The notes beneath the pieces were generated by a model. That model was not told the DNA's origin and did not search any database. It saw only the letters and a list, made by a program, of their open reading frames with translations. Made by a program: the position numbers and the translations under genes. Positions 33,759 through 42,125 of a stretch of 64,000 bases of DNA are shown in pieces; the stretch's first letter is position 1, and every line of letters begins with the position of its first letter. The stretch comes from Aurantimonas marina (lineage in GTDB: Bacteria > Pseudomonadota > Alphaproteobacteria > Rhizobiales > Rhizobiaceae), in assembly GCF_017183135.1 (NCBI RefSeq), contig NZ_JADDXW010000001.1, positions 434,001 through 498,000 of the forward strand. Direction: 5' to 3'.

Positions 33759-34334
33759 TCAGCCGGCCATCAGATAGAGACCGGCACCGGCGGACAGCGC
33801 ACCGATCGCCCGTAGGACGATAGGATTCGCCGTCCGGACCAGAGCGTTGCCGAGCAGCAATCCGCCGCCATGCAGCAGCGCTGTCGCGCCGGCAAAGCCG
33901 AGGCCGAAGACCACGGCCCCGGACGTGCCGAGTTCGGCGCCATGGGCGGCTCCGTGAAACAGCGCGAAGCCACCGACGATCGTCGCGGCCAGCGACACCG
34001 GAAGCTTTACCGCCATGGCGATCAAAAGGCCGAGAGCGACGACCGAGGCGAGCACCACCGGCTCGACGAAGGGCAGCGCGATTCCGGTGATCGCCAGGGC
34101 GAAGCCGGCGCTCATCACCGTGACGAAGGCGAGTGGCACCGCCCACAAGGCGCGACCGCCGATCATCGCCGCCCAGATGCCGACGGCGACCATGACCAAC
34201 ACGTGGTCCCAGCCCAGCAGCGGATGGACGAAGCCGGTCAGCAGCGAGCCGTGCTCCGCCGGATTGATATGGGCGAAGGCGGGCGCCGTTGCGGCGACAA
34301 GCGTTGCGACGGTGAGTGAAAGGCGCTTGAGCAT
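33759..34334 (-). CDS. HupE/UreJ family nickel permease-like membrane protein
   Basis: A 191-residue protein from the ATG at 34334, with a signal-like first segment (MLKRLSLTVATLVAATAPAFA) and then HINPAEHGSLLTGFVHPLLGWDHVLVMVAVG, carrying the HupE/UreJ HPxxGxDH metal motif. A second FHGAAHGAE motif lies later, and about six membrane helices are predicted. The family imports nickel for urease or hydrogenase; here the context says urease. The longer frame to 34451 adds a non-conserved Arg-rich stretch and is rejected. Confidence 0.92.
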   Translation of the reverse strand: MLKRLSLTVATLVAATAPAFAHINPAEHGSLLTGFVHPLLGWDHVLVMVAVGIWAAMIGGRALWAVPLAFVTVMSAGFALAITGIALPFVEPVVLASVVALGLLIAMAVKLPVSLAATIVGGFALFHGAAHGAELGTSGAVVFGLGFAGATALLHGGGLLLGNALVRTANPIVLRAIGALSAGAGLYLMAG

Positions 34335-34524
34335 GAGTGTCCCTCGTTTGGTCGACAGGCGCCCCGGATTGGGTCGCGTCCCGCCCGGCCTGCGGCCGGA
34401 TGCGAGGTTGATCATGGAAGGCCGAAGCCCCGGTGTCAAAAGCTTTCTCAACCATCCAGCGGCGGAGCGGTCAGTGGGATCACGTAGCGTATTTCCCCTT
34501 TCCCGACCACGCTCGCGCAGGGAT

Positions 34525-34827
34525 TTATCTGATCGGTTCGTGGACCGTCACCAGCTTGGTGCCGTCCGGGAAAGTCGCCTCGACCTGCACGTCGTGGATC
34601 ATCTCGGCAATGCCCTCCATCACCTGATCGCGGGTGATCACGTGGGCGCCCGCCTCCATCAGATCCGCCACGGAGCGACCGTCGCGCGCGCCCTCGACCA
34701 CGAAATCGCTGATCAGCGCGATCGCCTCCGGATGGTTCAGCCTGACACCCCGCTCCAGCCGCCGCCGCGCCACGATGGCGGCCATGGAGATGAGGAGCTT
34801 GTCCTTTTCGCGCGGGGTCAGTTGCAT
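34525..34827 (-). CDS. ureA: Urease gamma subunit
   Basis: A 100-residue protein beginning [24 protein letters not shown], with [25 protein letters not shown] and the C-terminal [36 protein letters not shown] segments; length and motifs are canonical for UreA. It follows ureD by 22 bp. The 190-bp gap to hupE holds no gene that I can support. Confidence 0.97.
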   Translation of the reverse strand: MQLTPREKDKLLISMAAIVARRRLERGVRLNHPEAIALISDFVVEGARDGRSVADLMEAGAHVITRDQVMEGIAEMIHDVQVEATFPDGTKLVTVHEPIR

Positions 34828-34849
34828 GCCGGGTTCCTTCGTCGGTTCG

Positions 34850-35740
34850 TCAGAGCGACCATACAAGCGGCAGCGGCCCGTTCGCCAGAGCAGACAGCAG
34901 CGGAACCAGCCGCTTGCGCAACAGAAAACCCGAAGGCGCCATGATGCGGGCGACGAGCAAGCCGCCGACAAGGCTCGCGCCTCCTGCCTCCCCGATGATG
35001 GCGCGAAGGTCGTTAAGATCGCGTTCGACGTCGGCCCCCTGCGCGACCAACGTCGCGAAGGCCCGGTTGCCGGCCAGGCTGGCGGCCCGGGCCGCCCGCT
35101 CGGCGATCGCGCCGTCGAGCCGAAGATCGTCGGCGAACACCAGCCGGCCGCCGACGCGCACGCGCCAGCGGTCGCGGAACAGGCCAACCTCGACAGTCTC
35201 GCCCATGCGCTCGCGTCCAAGGATGACGCTCTCGCACAACAGGAAGCGGGAGGATTCGGCGGCCTCGAGTTCCAACGCGCGCCGAACCGCGCCGCCATCG
35301 AACAGGATCGTTTCCTGCGGCAGCCAACAAAAACGCGCCTCCGGCCCGACGGCGATGCGACTCGCGACGGCGGCATGGCCTTCCGCCGCCCGGTAGACGC
35401 GCTCGCAGGCCTGGGTCGTCACCGTCAGGCCGGCGCCGTCCGCAACGGCGAAGGCCTGGTCGATACGGTCGCCGCCGGTCAACCCCCCGGATGTGTTGAT
35501 CAGGATCGCTTCGGACTCCGGCCGTGGCAGGCGGGGAAACCGCAGTTTCAGGCATCCGGACTGGTGCAAGCGCTTCAGACGGGTGCGGCCCGTGACGAGC
35601 TGGAATTCCGCTGTCGCCGAACCGGCCGCGCGCTGCATCGGAACGACACGCCCGGCTGCGGCCGGAAGCGGCGGCGGGTCGGATGGCCGATTCACAGGCG
35701 GTGGAGAGATGTGGGTCTGCATATCCCGTGCTTGCCGCAT
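34850..35740 (-). CDS. ureD: Urease accessory protein UreD
   Basis: A protein of up to 296 residues. [50 protein letters not shown] and [18 protein letters not shown] are the diagnostic UreD blocks. It scaffolds UreF and UreG on apo-urease. Two ATG starts are possible (35740 and 35722); the upstream one has a GGAAG-like site, and conservation does not begin until about residue 40, so either could be used. It is first in the urease operon and follows urtE by 19 bp, suggesting read-through from the urea transporter genes. Confidence 0.94.
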   Translation of the reverse strand: MRQARDMQTHISPPPVNRPSDPPPLPAAAGRVVPMQRAAGSATAEFQLVTGRTRLKRLHQSGCLKLRFPRLPRPESEAILINTSGGLTGGDRIDQAFAVADGAGLTVTTQACERVYRAAEGHAAVASRIAVGPEARFCWLPQETILFDGGAVRRALELEAAESSRFLLCESVILGRERMGETVEVGLFRDRWRVRVGGRLVFADDLRLDGAIAERAARAASLAGNRAFATLVAQGADVERDLNDLRAIIGEAGGASLVGGLLVARIMAPSGFLLRKRLVPLLSALANGPLPLVWSL

Positions 35741-35759
35741 CCTTGCGGCTTCCGCCAGT

Positions 35760-36455
35760 TCAAACCGTCAGGTGCTTGCGCACAGCGGGATCGTCGAGAC
35801 CCTCGGCGGGGCCGTCGAAGACGATCTCGCCGCGATCCATGATGTAGACCTGGTCGGCAAGCTCGCGGCAGAAATCGAGATATTGCTCGACCAGCAGGAT
35901 CGCGAGGCCGGACTGGTCGCGCAGATAGCGGATCGCCCGGCCGATATCCTTGATGATCGACGGCTGGATGCCCTCGGTCGGCTCGTCGAGCACCAGCAGC
36001 CGAGGCCGGGTCACCAGCGCCCTGCCGATCGCGAGTTGCTGCTGCTGGCCGCCGGAGAGATCCCCGCCGCGCCGACCGAGCATGTCGGCGAGAACCGGGA
36101 ACAGCTCGAACACGTGCTCGGGGATCGACCGGTCGGCGGGTTTCAGCGGCGCGAAGCCGGTCTGGAGATTCTCCTTCACCGTCAGCAGCGGAAAGATCTC
36201 GCGGCCCTGCGGCACGAAGCCGATGCCTTTTCGCGCCCGGGCATAGGGAGCGGACCGGCCGAGATCGTCGCCATCAAGGGCGATCTGGCCAGCGCGGATC
36301 GGCTGCTGGCCGACGATGGCGCGCAACAGCGAGGTCTTGCCGACGCCGTTGCGGCCGAGAACGCAGGTGATCGCACCGGGCTTCGCGGTGAGCGAGACAC
36401 CGCGCAACGCCTGGGCGGCACCGTAATAGAGATCGACATCGGAGACGGTCAGCAT
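35760..36455 (-). CDS. urtE: Urea ABC transporter ATP-binding protein UrtE
   Basis: A 231-residue LivF-type ATPase beginning MLTVSDVDLYYGAAQALRGVSL. Walker A is GRNGVGKTSLLRAI, the signature is LSGGQQQQLAIGRAL and Walker B is LLVLDEPTEGIQPSII, the last wording being typical of UrtE. With UrtD it powers urea import through UrtBC. It is separated from urtD by a 265-bp gap that holds a palindromic repeat. Confidence 0.96.
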   Translation of the reverse strand: MLTVSDVDLYYGAAQALRGVSLTAKPGAITCVLGRNGVGKTSLLRAIVGQQPIRAGQIALDGDDLGRSAPYARARKGIGFVPQGREIFPLLTVKENLQTGFAPLKPADRSIPEHVFELFPVLADMLGRRGGDLSGGQQQQLAIGRALVTRPRLLVLDEPTEGIQPSIIKDIGRAIRYLRDQSGLAILLVEQYLDFCRELADQVYIMDRGEIVFDGPAEGLDDPAVRKHLTV

Positions 36456-36522
36456 GGCACGCACCATAAAGAACCACTGCCCAAGCGGAGGGCAAGTGAC
36501 CGGCGTGTTTGTGGTCGCGCCC

Positions 36523-36700
36523 CCCCCTCACCCGGCTGCTCGCTCCCGCTCGCATCCACCCTCTCCCCAGCGGGGCGAGGAATGGTGCCCTTTTCGTCGC
36601 CGCCCGCCGAAGAGACGCCAGTCGGCGCAGACCTGTTCTTCTCCCCGACGGGGAGAAGGTGCCCCGGAGGGGCGGATGAGGGGGGAACGAAACCCGCGAA
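36523..36700. repeat. Palindromic intergenic repeat element (REP-like)
   Basis: A non-coding stretch in the urtD-urtE gap contains two related palindromes. The perfect one at 36638-36658 has arms CTTCTCCCC and GGGGAGAAG around GAC; the imperfect one at 36560-36580 has arms CCTCTCCCC and GGGGCGAGG around AGC. They are flanked by CCCCTCA and GGATGAGGGGG outer segments in opposite orientation. This resembles the dispersed CTTCTCCCC-type palindromic elements frequent in Rhizobiales genomes. It is transcribed within the urt operon and may form an RNA processing or attenuation structure. Confidence 0.65.
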
Positions 36701-36720
36701 TGCGATCATTTCCATCCTCC

Positions 36721-37578
36721 TCATCGCCCCAAATACACCTCGACCACGCGCGGGTCGGCGGAGACATGATCGAGCGAGCCTTCCGACAGCACCGAGCCCT
36801 CGTGCAGGCAGGTCACCTTGACCCCGAGCGCGCGGACGAAATGCATGTCGTGCTCGACGACGACGACCGAGCGCGTCCGGGCGATTTCCTTGAGCAGCCG
36901 GGCGGTCTCCTCGGTCTCGGCGTCGGTCATGCCGGCCACCGGTTCGTCGACCAGCAGGAGCTCCGGGTCCTGGGCTAGTAGCATGCCGATCTCCAGCCAC
37001 TGTTTCTGGCCGTGGCTGAGGTCGGCGGCGGGCGTCCGCCGCTTCTCGCCAAGGCGGGTGGTTGCGAGGATTCCGTCGATCTTCGACTGCTCGGCGGCGT
37101 CCTTGCGATGCAGCAGCGCCCCGAAGATCGAGCGCGAGCCGGCGAGCGACAGGCGGATGTTGTCCTCGACCGAGTGCCCCTCGAAGACCGTCGGCTTCTG
37201 GAACTTGCGGCCGATCCCCATGTTGGCGATCGCCGCCTCATCCTCCTGGGTCAGATCGACATCGCCGGCGAAATAGACCTCGCCCTCATCCGGCCGGGTC
37301 TTGCCGGTGACGATATCCATCATCGTCGTCTTGCCGGCGCCGTTCGGTCCGATGATCGCCCGCATCTCGCCTTTGGCGACGACCAGCGAGAGGTTGTTGA
37401 TCGCCATGAAGCCGTCGAAGCTCTTGGTGACGCCGTTAAGATAGAGCAGCGTGTCCCGGCGTTTGCTCCCCGCCGCCTGTTCGGCGAGCAGGGCCGCGCG
37501 TTGCGTCGCGTAAGGGTGCGGCGAAACCACCGACTGGGCGGGCCGGATCGTTTCGCTGGCGGGGTTCCTATCGCTCAT
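36721..37578 (-). CDS. urtD: Urea ABC transporter ATP-binding protein UrtD
   Basis: A 285-residue LivG-type ATPase. Walker A is GPNGAGKTTMMDIVTG, followed by the UrtD-typical GKTRPDEGEVYF, signature LSHGQKQWLEIGMLL and Walker B ELLLVDEPVAGMTDAETE. The first about 40 residues are a non-conserved extension (SETIRPAQSVVSPHPYATQ). The ATG at 37578 lies four bases after the urtC stop. The longer frame to 37686 lies in the 3' end of urtC and is rejected. Confidence 0.96.
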   Translation of the reverse strand: MSDRNPASETIRPAQSVVSPHPYATQRAALLAEQAAGSKRRDTLLYLNGVTKSFDGFMAINNLSLVVAKGEMRAIIGPNGAGKTTMMDIVTGKTRPDEGEVYFAGDVDLTQEDEAAIANMGIGRKFQKPTVFEGHSVEDNIRLSLAGSRSIFGALLHRKDAAEQSKIDGILATTRLGEKRRTPAADLSHGQKQWLEIGMLLAQDPELLLVDEPVAGMTDAETEETARLLKEIARTRSVVVVEHDMHFVRALGVKVTCLHEGSVLSEGSLDHVSADPRVVEVYLGR

Positions 37579-37582
37579 CGTC

Positions 37583-38749
37583 CTACTCCGCCGGGTTCGG
37601 GACGGCCTGCGCGTCGTCCGTCGGCGCCGCCTCCCCCTTCTCGGCCTCGGCCGAAGCGCGGCGATCGCGCAAGGCGCGCCAGCCATGATCGAAGGTACCG
37701 ACGATGCCCTTCGGCAGAAACAGCGTCACAAAGACGAACAAGCCGCCGAGAACGAACAGCCAGGATTCCGGCGCGATCGCGGTAAACGTGCTCTTGCCGA
37801 AATTGACCAGCAACGCGCCAATGACGGGACCCAGCAGCGTGCCGCGCCCGCCGACCGCCGCCCAGACGACGATCTCGATTGAATTGACCGGTGCGAACTC
37901 GCCCGGATTGATGATGCCGACCTGCGGCACGTAGAGCGCGCCCGCGATGCCGGCCATCACCGCCGAAACGGTGAAAGCGAACAGCTTCACATGCTCCGGC
38001 CGCCAGCCGATGAAGCGGGTGCGGCTTTCCGCGTCGCGCACCGCGACCATCAGCTTGCCGAGCTGCGAGCGGGTGATCCAGCCGACGAGGAGGACGCCGA
38101 GCGCCAGCGCAACGCAACTCGCCGCGAACAGCCCAGCCCGGGTCGAGGCGGCCTGCAGCGGGAAGCCGAGCAACTCCTTGAAGTCGGTCAGCCCGTTATT
38201 GCCGCCGAACCCCATGTCGTTGCGAAAAAAGGCGAGCAGCAGCGCATAGGTCATCGCCTGGGTGATGATCGAGAGATAGACGCCGGTGACGCGGCTGCGG
38301 AAGGCGAAATAGCCGAACACGAAGGCAAGCAGGCCGGGCGCGACGACGATCATGATCGCCGCGAACCAGAACTGGTCGAAGCCGGTCCAGTACCAGGGCA
38401 GTTCCTGCCAGTTGAGGAACACCATGAAGTCGGGCAGCACCGGATCGCCATAGACGCCGCGGGTGCCGATCTGGCGCATCAGATACATGCCCATGGCGTA
38501 GCCGCCGAGGGCGAAGAACGCGCCGTGGCCGAGCGACAGGATGCCGACATAGCCCCAGACCAGATCGAGGGCGAGCGCGAGCAGCGCATAGCAGACATAT
38601 TTGCCGAACAGCGGCACCAGATAGGCTGGCACATGCAGCGGATGGCTCGCTGGCAGCCACAGGCTCGCCATCGGCACGAGGATAGCGGCGGCCAGAAGCG
38701 CCGCGACGAGGATGAAGACCCTTGGGCCGAGGAAACGAGAAAGGATCAT
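37583..38749 (-). CDS. urtC: Urea ABC transporter permease UrtC
   Basis: A 388-residue LivM-type permease with about ten membrane segments. LDLVWGYVGILSLGHGAFFALGGYAMGMYLMRQ and FFRNDMGFGGNNGLTDFKELLGF are typical of UrtC. The C-terminus is a charged cytoplasmic tail. The ATG at 38749 overlaps the urtB stop (ATGA). The longer frame to 39199 lies inside urtB and is rejected. Confidence 0.96.
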   Translation of the reverse strand: MILSRFLGPRVFILVAALLAAAILVPMASLWLPASHPLHVPAYLVPLFGKYVCYALLALALDLVWGYVGILSLGHGAFFALGGYAMGMYLMRQIGTRGVYGDPVLPDFMVFLNWQELPWYWTGFDQFWFAAIMIVVAPGLLAFVFGYFAFRSRVTGVYLSIITQAMTYALLLAFFRNDMGFGGNNGLTDFKELLGFPLQAASTRAGLFAASCVALALGVLLVGWITRSQLGKLMVAVRDAESRTRFIGWRPEHVKLFAFTVSAVMAGIAGALYVPQVGIINPGEFAPVNSIEIVVWAAVGGRGTLLGPVIGALLVNFGKSTFTAIAPESWLFVLGGLFVFVTLFLPKGIVGTFDHGWRALRDRRASAEAEKGEAAPTDDAQAVPNPAE

Positions 38750-40374
38750 GCGTCGACGAACCTTCCCTTTTGGGCGAACAGGCCGCGCGGCCGCTTCTGG
38801 ATGAACAGGATGATCAGCACCAGAACGACGATCTTGCCGAGCACCGCCCCGGCATAGGGCTCGAGGAACTTGTTGAGGACGCCGAGGCTCATCGCACCGA
38901 CCAAGGTGCCCCACAGATTGCCGACCCCGCCGAAGACGACGACCATGAAACTGTCGATGATGTAGCCCTGGCCGAGACTGGGCGAGACGTTGTCGATCTG
39001 TGAGAGCGCGACGCCGGCGATCCCGGCGACGCCCGAGCCGAGCGCGAAGGTCATCGCGTCGACCCACGGCGTGCGGATGCCCATGGCGGAAGCCATCTTG
39101 CGGTTCTGGGTGACGGCCCGCATCTGCAGACCAAGCGCGGTGCGGTTGAGCACCATCAGCAGCCCGGCGAAGACGACCAGCGAAAAGACGATGATCCACA
39201 GCCGGTTCCAGGTGACCGACATCAGGCCGATGTCGAAGGCGCCGGACATCCAGTCAGGATTGCCGACCTGGCGGTTGGTCGGGCCGAAGATCGTGCGGAC
39301 CGCCTGTTGCAGCATCAGCGACACGCCGAAGGTCGCAAGCAGCGTTTCCAGCGGCCGGCCGTAGAGAAACCGGATGATGCCGCGTTCCATGACCAGGCCG
39401 ACGCAGCCCGAGACGAGGAAGGCCAGCGGCAGGGCGATCGCCAGCGACCAGGGAAACAGCCAGGGCGCGTCGGCCCGGATCACCTCCTGCACGACGAAGG
39501 TCGTGTAGGCGCCGAGCATCACCATTTCGCCATGGGCCATGTTGATCACCCCCATCACCCCGAAGGTGATGGCGAGGCCGATCGCCGCGAGCAACAGGAC
39601 AGAGCCGAGCGACAGCCCGTACCAGATGTTCTGCATCTGGTTCCAGAAGGCGATGTTGCTCTCGATCCCCGCGACCGCCGCTTCGGCCGCTTGCCGCGCC
39701 ACCGGATCGTCGGTCGCGGCGGCAAAACGGCTGAGCATCGTCAGGGATTCGCGGTCGCCCCGCGCTTCGAGGACGGCGGCGGCCTCGGCCTTGTCGGCAG
39801 CGGGCCGGTCGGAGGCGAGGATGGCCGACGCACGGGCCTCTTCCATCCGGGCCCGGACCCCCGGATCGGTTTCCTCGGCCAGCGCCGCCTCGATCGGCTC
39901 CAGCATGTCGGGGTCGGCGTCGGAAAACAGCGTCGAGGCCGCGCGCAGCCGCACATTCGGGTCGGCGGCGCGCAAGGTCAGGCTGCCGAGTGCGCCGGTG
40001 ACGGCGTTGCGGATCGAATTCTTGATGCGGACCTTCTTGAGATCGCCGGATGAAGCAGTGCCCGCCTCGGCGCCGGTCAGGGGGTCGCGCAATGTGACCT
40101 CATCGCCCTTGCCGGTCACGATGAACACCTGCTCGTCGGATTCGCGCCAGTAGAGGTCACCGGCGGACAGCGCCCGCAATGCCCGGGCCACCTCAGGTTC
40201 GCCGGTGGCGGCGAGCTCGGCGATGACCGCTTCGGTGTCGTCGAAACCCTGCTTACCGCCGAATTTCTGGATGATCGCCGCCGGATCGCCGTCCTGGGCC
40301 ATGGCGGCAGCCGGGAGGAGCGCGCCACTGAAGGCCAGGAGGCCGACAAGGCACCAGCGCAGAAGATCGTTCAT
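38746..40374 (-). CDS. urtB: Urea ABC transporter permease UrtB with long periplasmic N-terminal region
   Basis: A 542-residue LivH-type permease. It begins with a signal peptide (ends near AAAMAQ, residue about 26) and an extension of about 220 residues with Ala/Glu-rich helical repeats resembling HEAT repeats (DPNVRLRAASTLF, DPGVRARMEEARAS, DPVARQAAEAAV). The permease domain follows, with GVMGVINMAHGEMVMLGAYTTFVVQ and GGVGNLWGTLVGAMSLGVLNK. The extended N-terminus is normal for urea-type permeases. The first of two possible ATGs near 40374 and 40413 is not conserved, so MNDLLRW was taken as the start. Confidence 0.95.
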   Translation of the reverse strand: MNDLLRWCLVGLLAFSGALLPAAAMAQDGDPAAIIQKFGGKQGFDDTEAVIAELAATGEPEVARALRALSAGDLYWRESDEQVFIVTGKGDEVTLRDPLTGAEAGTASSGDLKKVRIKNSIRNAVTGALGSLTLRAADPNVRLRAASTLFSDADPDMLEPIEAALAEETDPGVRARMEEARASAILASDRPAADKAEAAAVLEARGDRESLTMLSRFAAATDDPVARQAAEAAVAGIESNIAFWNQMQNIWYGLSLGSVLLLAAIGLAITFGVMGVINMAHGEMVMLGAYTTFVVQEVIRADAPWLFPWSLAIALPLAFLVSGCVGLVMERGIIRFLYGRPLETLLATFGVSLMLQQAVRTIFGPTNRQVGNPDWMSGAFDIGLMSVTWNRLWIIVFSLVVFAGLLMVLNRTALGLQMRAVTQNRKMASAMGIRTPWVDAMTFALGSGVAGIAGVALSQIDNVSPSLGQGYIIDSFMVVVFGGVGNLWGTLVGAMSLGVLNKFLEPYAGAVLGKIVVLVLIILFIQKRPRGLFAQKGRFVDA

Positions 40375-40434
40375 GACGCGTCCTGATCGGATCAAGGGGC
40401 ACGGGGACGGCACGCATGGCCGCCCCCGCGCGGT

Positions 40435-40456
40435 TGCGCCTTGGGAGGAAGGCGCA
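40435..40456 (-). promoter_or_regulatory. Stem-loop between urtA and urtB
   Basis: A perfect 8-bp stem, TGCGCCTT and AAGGCGCA, with a 6-nt loop lies in the 102-bp gap between the urtA stop and the urtB start. No U tract follows. Hairpins placed right after a binding-protein gene commonly stabilise its mRNA 3' end or partly terminate, giving more UrtA than permease. The same arrangement is seen after the BMP binding-protein gene at 16781-16802. Confidence 0.5.
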
Positions 40457-40476
40457 CCATTACGGGGCCGGGGGCC

Positions 40477-41790
40477 TCACTGGGCGGCCGCAGCCTCCTT
40501 GCTGCCGCAGCTCTTGGTTTCGGTGTTGTAGTTGCCGCAGTTGATCGGATCGGTCCAATCGGCTTTCAGCATCTTGGAATCCGGCAGGAAGTCCGACCAG
40601 GCATCGCCCTCGACGAGGTCGGTCTCCTCGACGATGTCGAACTGGCCGTCCTCGTTGATCTCACCGATCAGCACCGGCTTGGTGATGTGGTGGTTGGGCA
40701 GCATCCTGGCGGTGCCGCCGGTCAGGTTCGGCACCTCGACGCCTGGCAGCGCGGCGATGACGGCGTCGGCCTCGGTGGTACCGGCCTTTTCGACCGCTTT
40801 CACCCACATGTTGAAGCCGATGTAATGGGCTTCCATCGGGTCGTTGGTCACGCGCTTGTCGTCACCGATATAGGTCTTCCATTTCTCGATGAATTCGGCG
40901 TTTTCCGGCGTGTCGACCGACTGGAAGTAGTTCCAGGCGGCGAGATGGCCGACCAGCGGTCCGGTGTCGATGCCGGCGAGTTCTTCCTCACCCACCGAGA
41001 AGGCGACGACGGGAATGTCGGTCGCTTCGATGCCCTGATTGGCGAGTTCCTTGTAGAACGGGACGTTGGCGTCGCCATTCACCGTCGAGACAACCGCCGT
41101 CTTCTTGCCGGTCGCGCCGAATTCCTTGATCGACGACACCTCGGTCTGCCAGTCGGAAAAGCCGAACGGGGTGTAATTGACCTTGATGTCCTCGGCCGCG
41201 ACGCCCTTGTCCTTCAGATACTGCTCGAGGATCTTGTTGGTGGTGCGCGGATAGACGTAGTCGGTACCTTCCAGCACCCAGCGCTCGACGCCTTCCTCCA
41301 TCAGATAGTCGACGGCCGGGATCGCCTGCTGGTTCGGCGCAGCGCCGGTGTAGAAGATATTGTGCGAGGATTCCTCGCCCTCGTACTGCACCGGGTAGAA
41401 CACCACCGTGTTCAGTTCCTCGGCGACCGGCAGGATCGATTTGCGTGACACCGACGTCCAGCAGCAGAATACCGCCGCGACCTCTTCGGCCGAGACGAGG
41501 TCGCGCATCTTTTCGGCGAACAGCGGCCAGTCCGAGGCGGGGTCGACGACGACCGCCTCCAGCGGCCGGCCAAGCAGACCGCCCTTGGCGTTCTGTTCCT
41601 CGATCAGCATCTCCATGACGTCCTTGAGGGTCGTCTCGGAGATTGCCATCGTGCCCGACAGCGAATGCAGGACGCCGACCTTGATCGGCTCGCCGGTCGG
41701 CTTTTCCTGAGCGGTCGCGCCGGTCAGGGCGACGCTTGTCATGGTGGCGGCGGCCACGGCGCCGCGAAGCCATGTGATGGGGGATGTCAT
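40477..41790 (-). CDS. urtA: Urea ABC transporter substrate-binding protein UrtA
   Basis: A 437-residue periplasmic binding protein with a signal peptide ending about ATAQ (residue 28). EPIKVGVLHSLSGTMAISETTLKDV, FCCWTSVSRKSILPVAEE, VFYPVQYEGEESSHNIFYTGA and LEGTDYVYPRTTN identify the urea/short-chain amide branch (UrtA/FmdD). Because C1 genes are next door, a short-chain amide such as formamide is conceivable, but the urease genes downstream favour urea. An upstream CTGGAGAG gives a good ribosome-binding site, and a sigma-54 promoter lies at 41847-41862. Confidence 0.95.
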   Translation of the reverse strand: MTSPITWLRGAVAAATMTSVALTGATAQEKPTGEPIKVGVLHSLSGTMAISETTLKDVMEMLIEEQNAKGGLLGRPLEAVVVDPASDWPLFAEKMRDLVSAEEVAAVFCCWTSVSRKSILPVAEELNTVVFYPVQYEGEESSHNIFYTGAAPNQQAIPAVDYLMEEGVERWVLEGTDYVYPRTTNKILEQYLKDKGVAAEDIKVNYTPFGFSDWQTEVSSIKEFGATGKKTAVVSTVNGDANVPFYKELANQGIEATDIPVVAFSVGEEELAGIDTGPLVGHLAAWNYFQSVDTPENAEFIEKWKTYIGDDKRVTNDPMEAHYIGFNMWVKAVEKAGTTEADAVIAALPGVEVPNLTGGTARMLPNHHITKPVLIGEINEDGQFDIVEETDLVEGDAWSDFLPDSKMLKADWTDPINCGNYNTETKSCGSKEAAAAQ

Positions 41791-41846
41791 ACGCGCTCTC
41801 CAGTTGTTTCGCCCCCGTTGTCATCGGGGATCACGACTGGATGGTT

Positions 41847-41862
41847 TGCAAAGCGCGTGCCA
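41847..41862 (-). promoter_or_regulatory. Sigma-54 (RpoN) promoter of the urt operon
   Basis: On the minus strand the sequence reads TGGCACGCGCTTTGCA, a full match to the -24/-12 consensus TGGCACG-N4-TTGCA with invariant GG and GC ten bases apart. The predicted transcript starts near 41836, giving a leader of about 46 nt before the urtA ATG. This implies activation by an enhancer-binding protein, most simply NtrC under nitrogen limitation. Confidence 0.85.
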
Positions 41863-41950
41863 AATTCTGATTTTACCCGCTCGAAAGCCGCAAGCCGCCT
41901 GAGGATCACCGTATCGGCGAGAGTCGGCGGACAAGCCACGCGATCAGAAT

Positions 41951-41968
41951 AGATTATTTTTTAGGCAT
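41951..41968. repeat. Direct repeat copy 1 upstream of the sigma-54 promoter
   Basis: AGATTATTTTTTAGGCAT matches the copy at 41991-42008 at 15 of 18 positions; only the central three bases differ. The two copies start exactly 40 bp apart (about four helical turns), and this one is about 115-132 bp upstream of the predicted urtA transcription start, a normal location for an activator site. It does not resemble the GCAC/GTGC-type NtrC dyad. Confidence 0.6.
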
Positions 41969-41990
41969 AACAACAAAGGATGGCCGGTAA

Positions 41991-42008
41991 AGATTATAAA
42001 TTAGGCAT
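41991..42008. repeat. Direct repeat copy 2 upstream of the sigma-54 promoter
   Basis: AGATTATAAATTAGGCAT is the distal copy of the pair, about 155-172 bp upstream of the predicted urtA start. Conserved parts are AGATTAT and TTAGGCAT. The pair with helical-phase spacing suggests cooperative binding of one regulator. Confidence 0.6.
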
Positions 42009-42125
42009 CATCGCACATGTCGCGCAGATCAGCTGTCGACGATTGTCGGGCGAGCCGCGGCGCCAGCTCTTGATGACCCGTTCGGGGGCGATCGCTAGCC
42101 CAGGCGGCGACCACCCCCGCCGGCC

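Larger units (their letters stand above)
41791..42125. other. 335-bp intergenic region between fhcC and urtA
   Basis: This is the longest non-coding stretch in the window. It holds, from the urtA side, a 56-bp leader, a sigma-54 promoter (41847-41862), a GC-rich spacer, and an AT-rich segment of about 60 bp (41945-42010) with two direct repeats. The AT-rich block contrasts sharply with the GC-rich surroundings. I found no ORF with coding character and no clear terminator for the fhc operon. Confidence 0.8.

Noticed and set aside
41870-42125. Search for a classical NtrC dyad (GCAC-N-GTGC type) upstream of urtA
   Set aside because: Only poor partial matches, such as around GCACATGTCGCGC near 42013, were seen; none is convincing.
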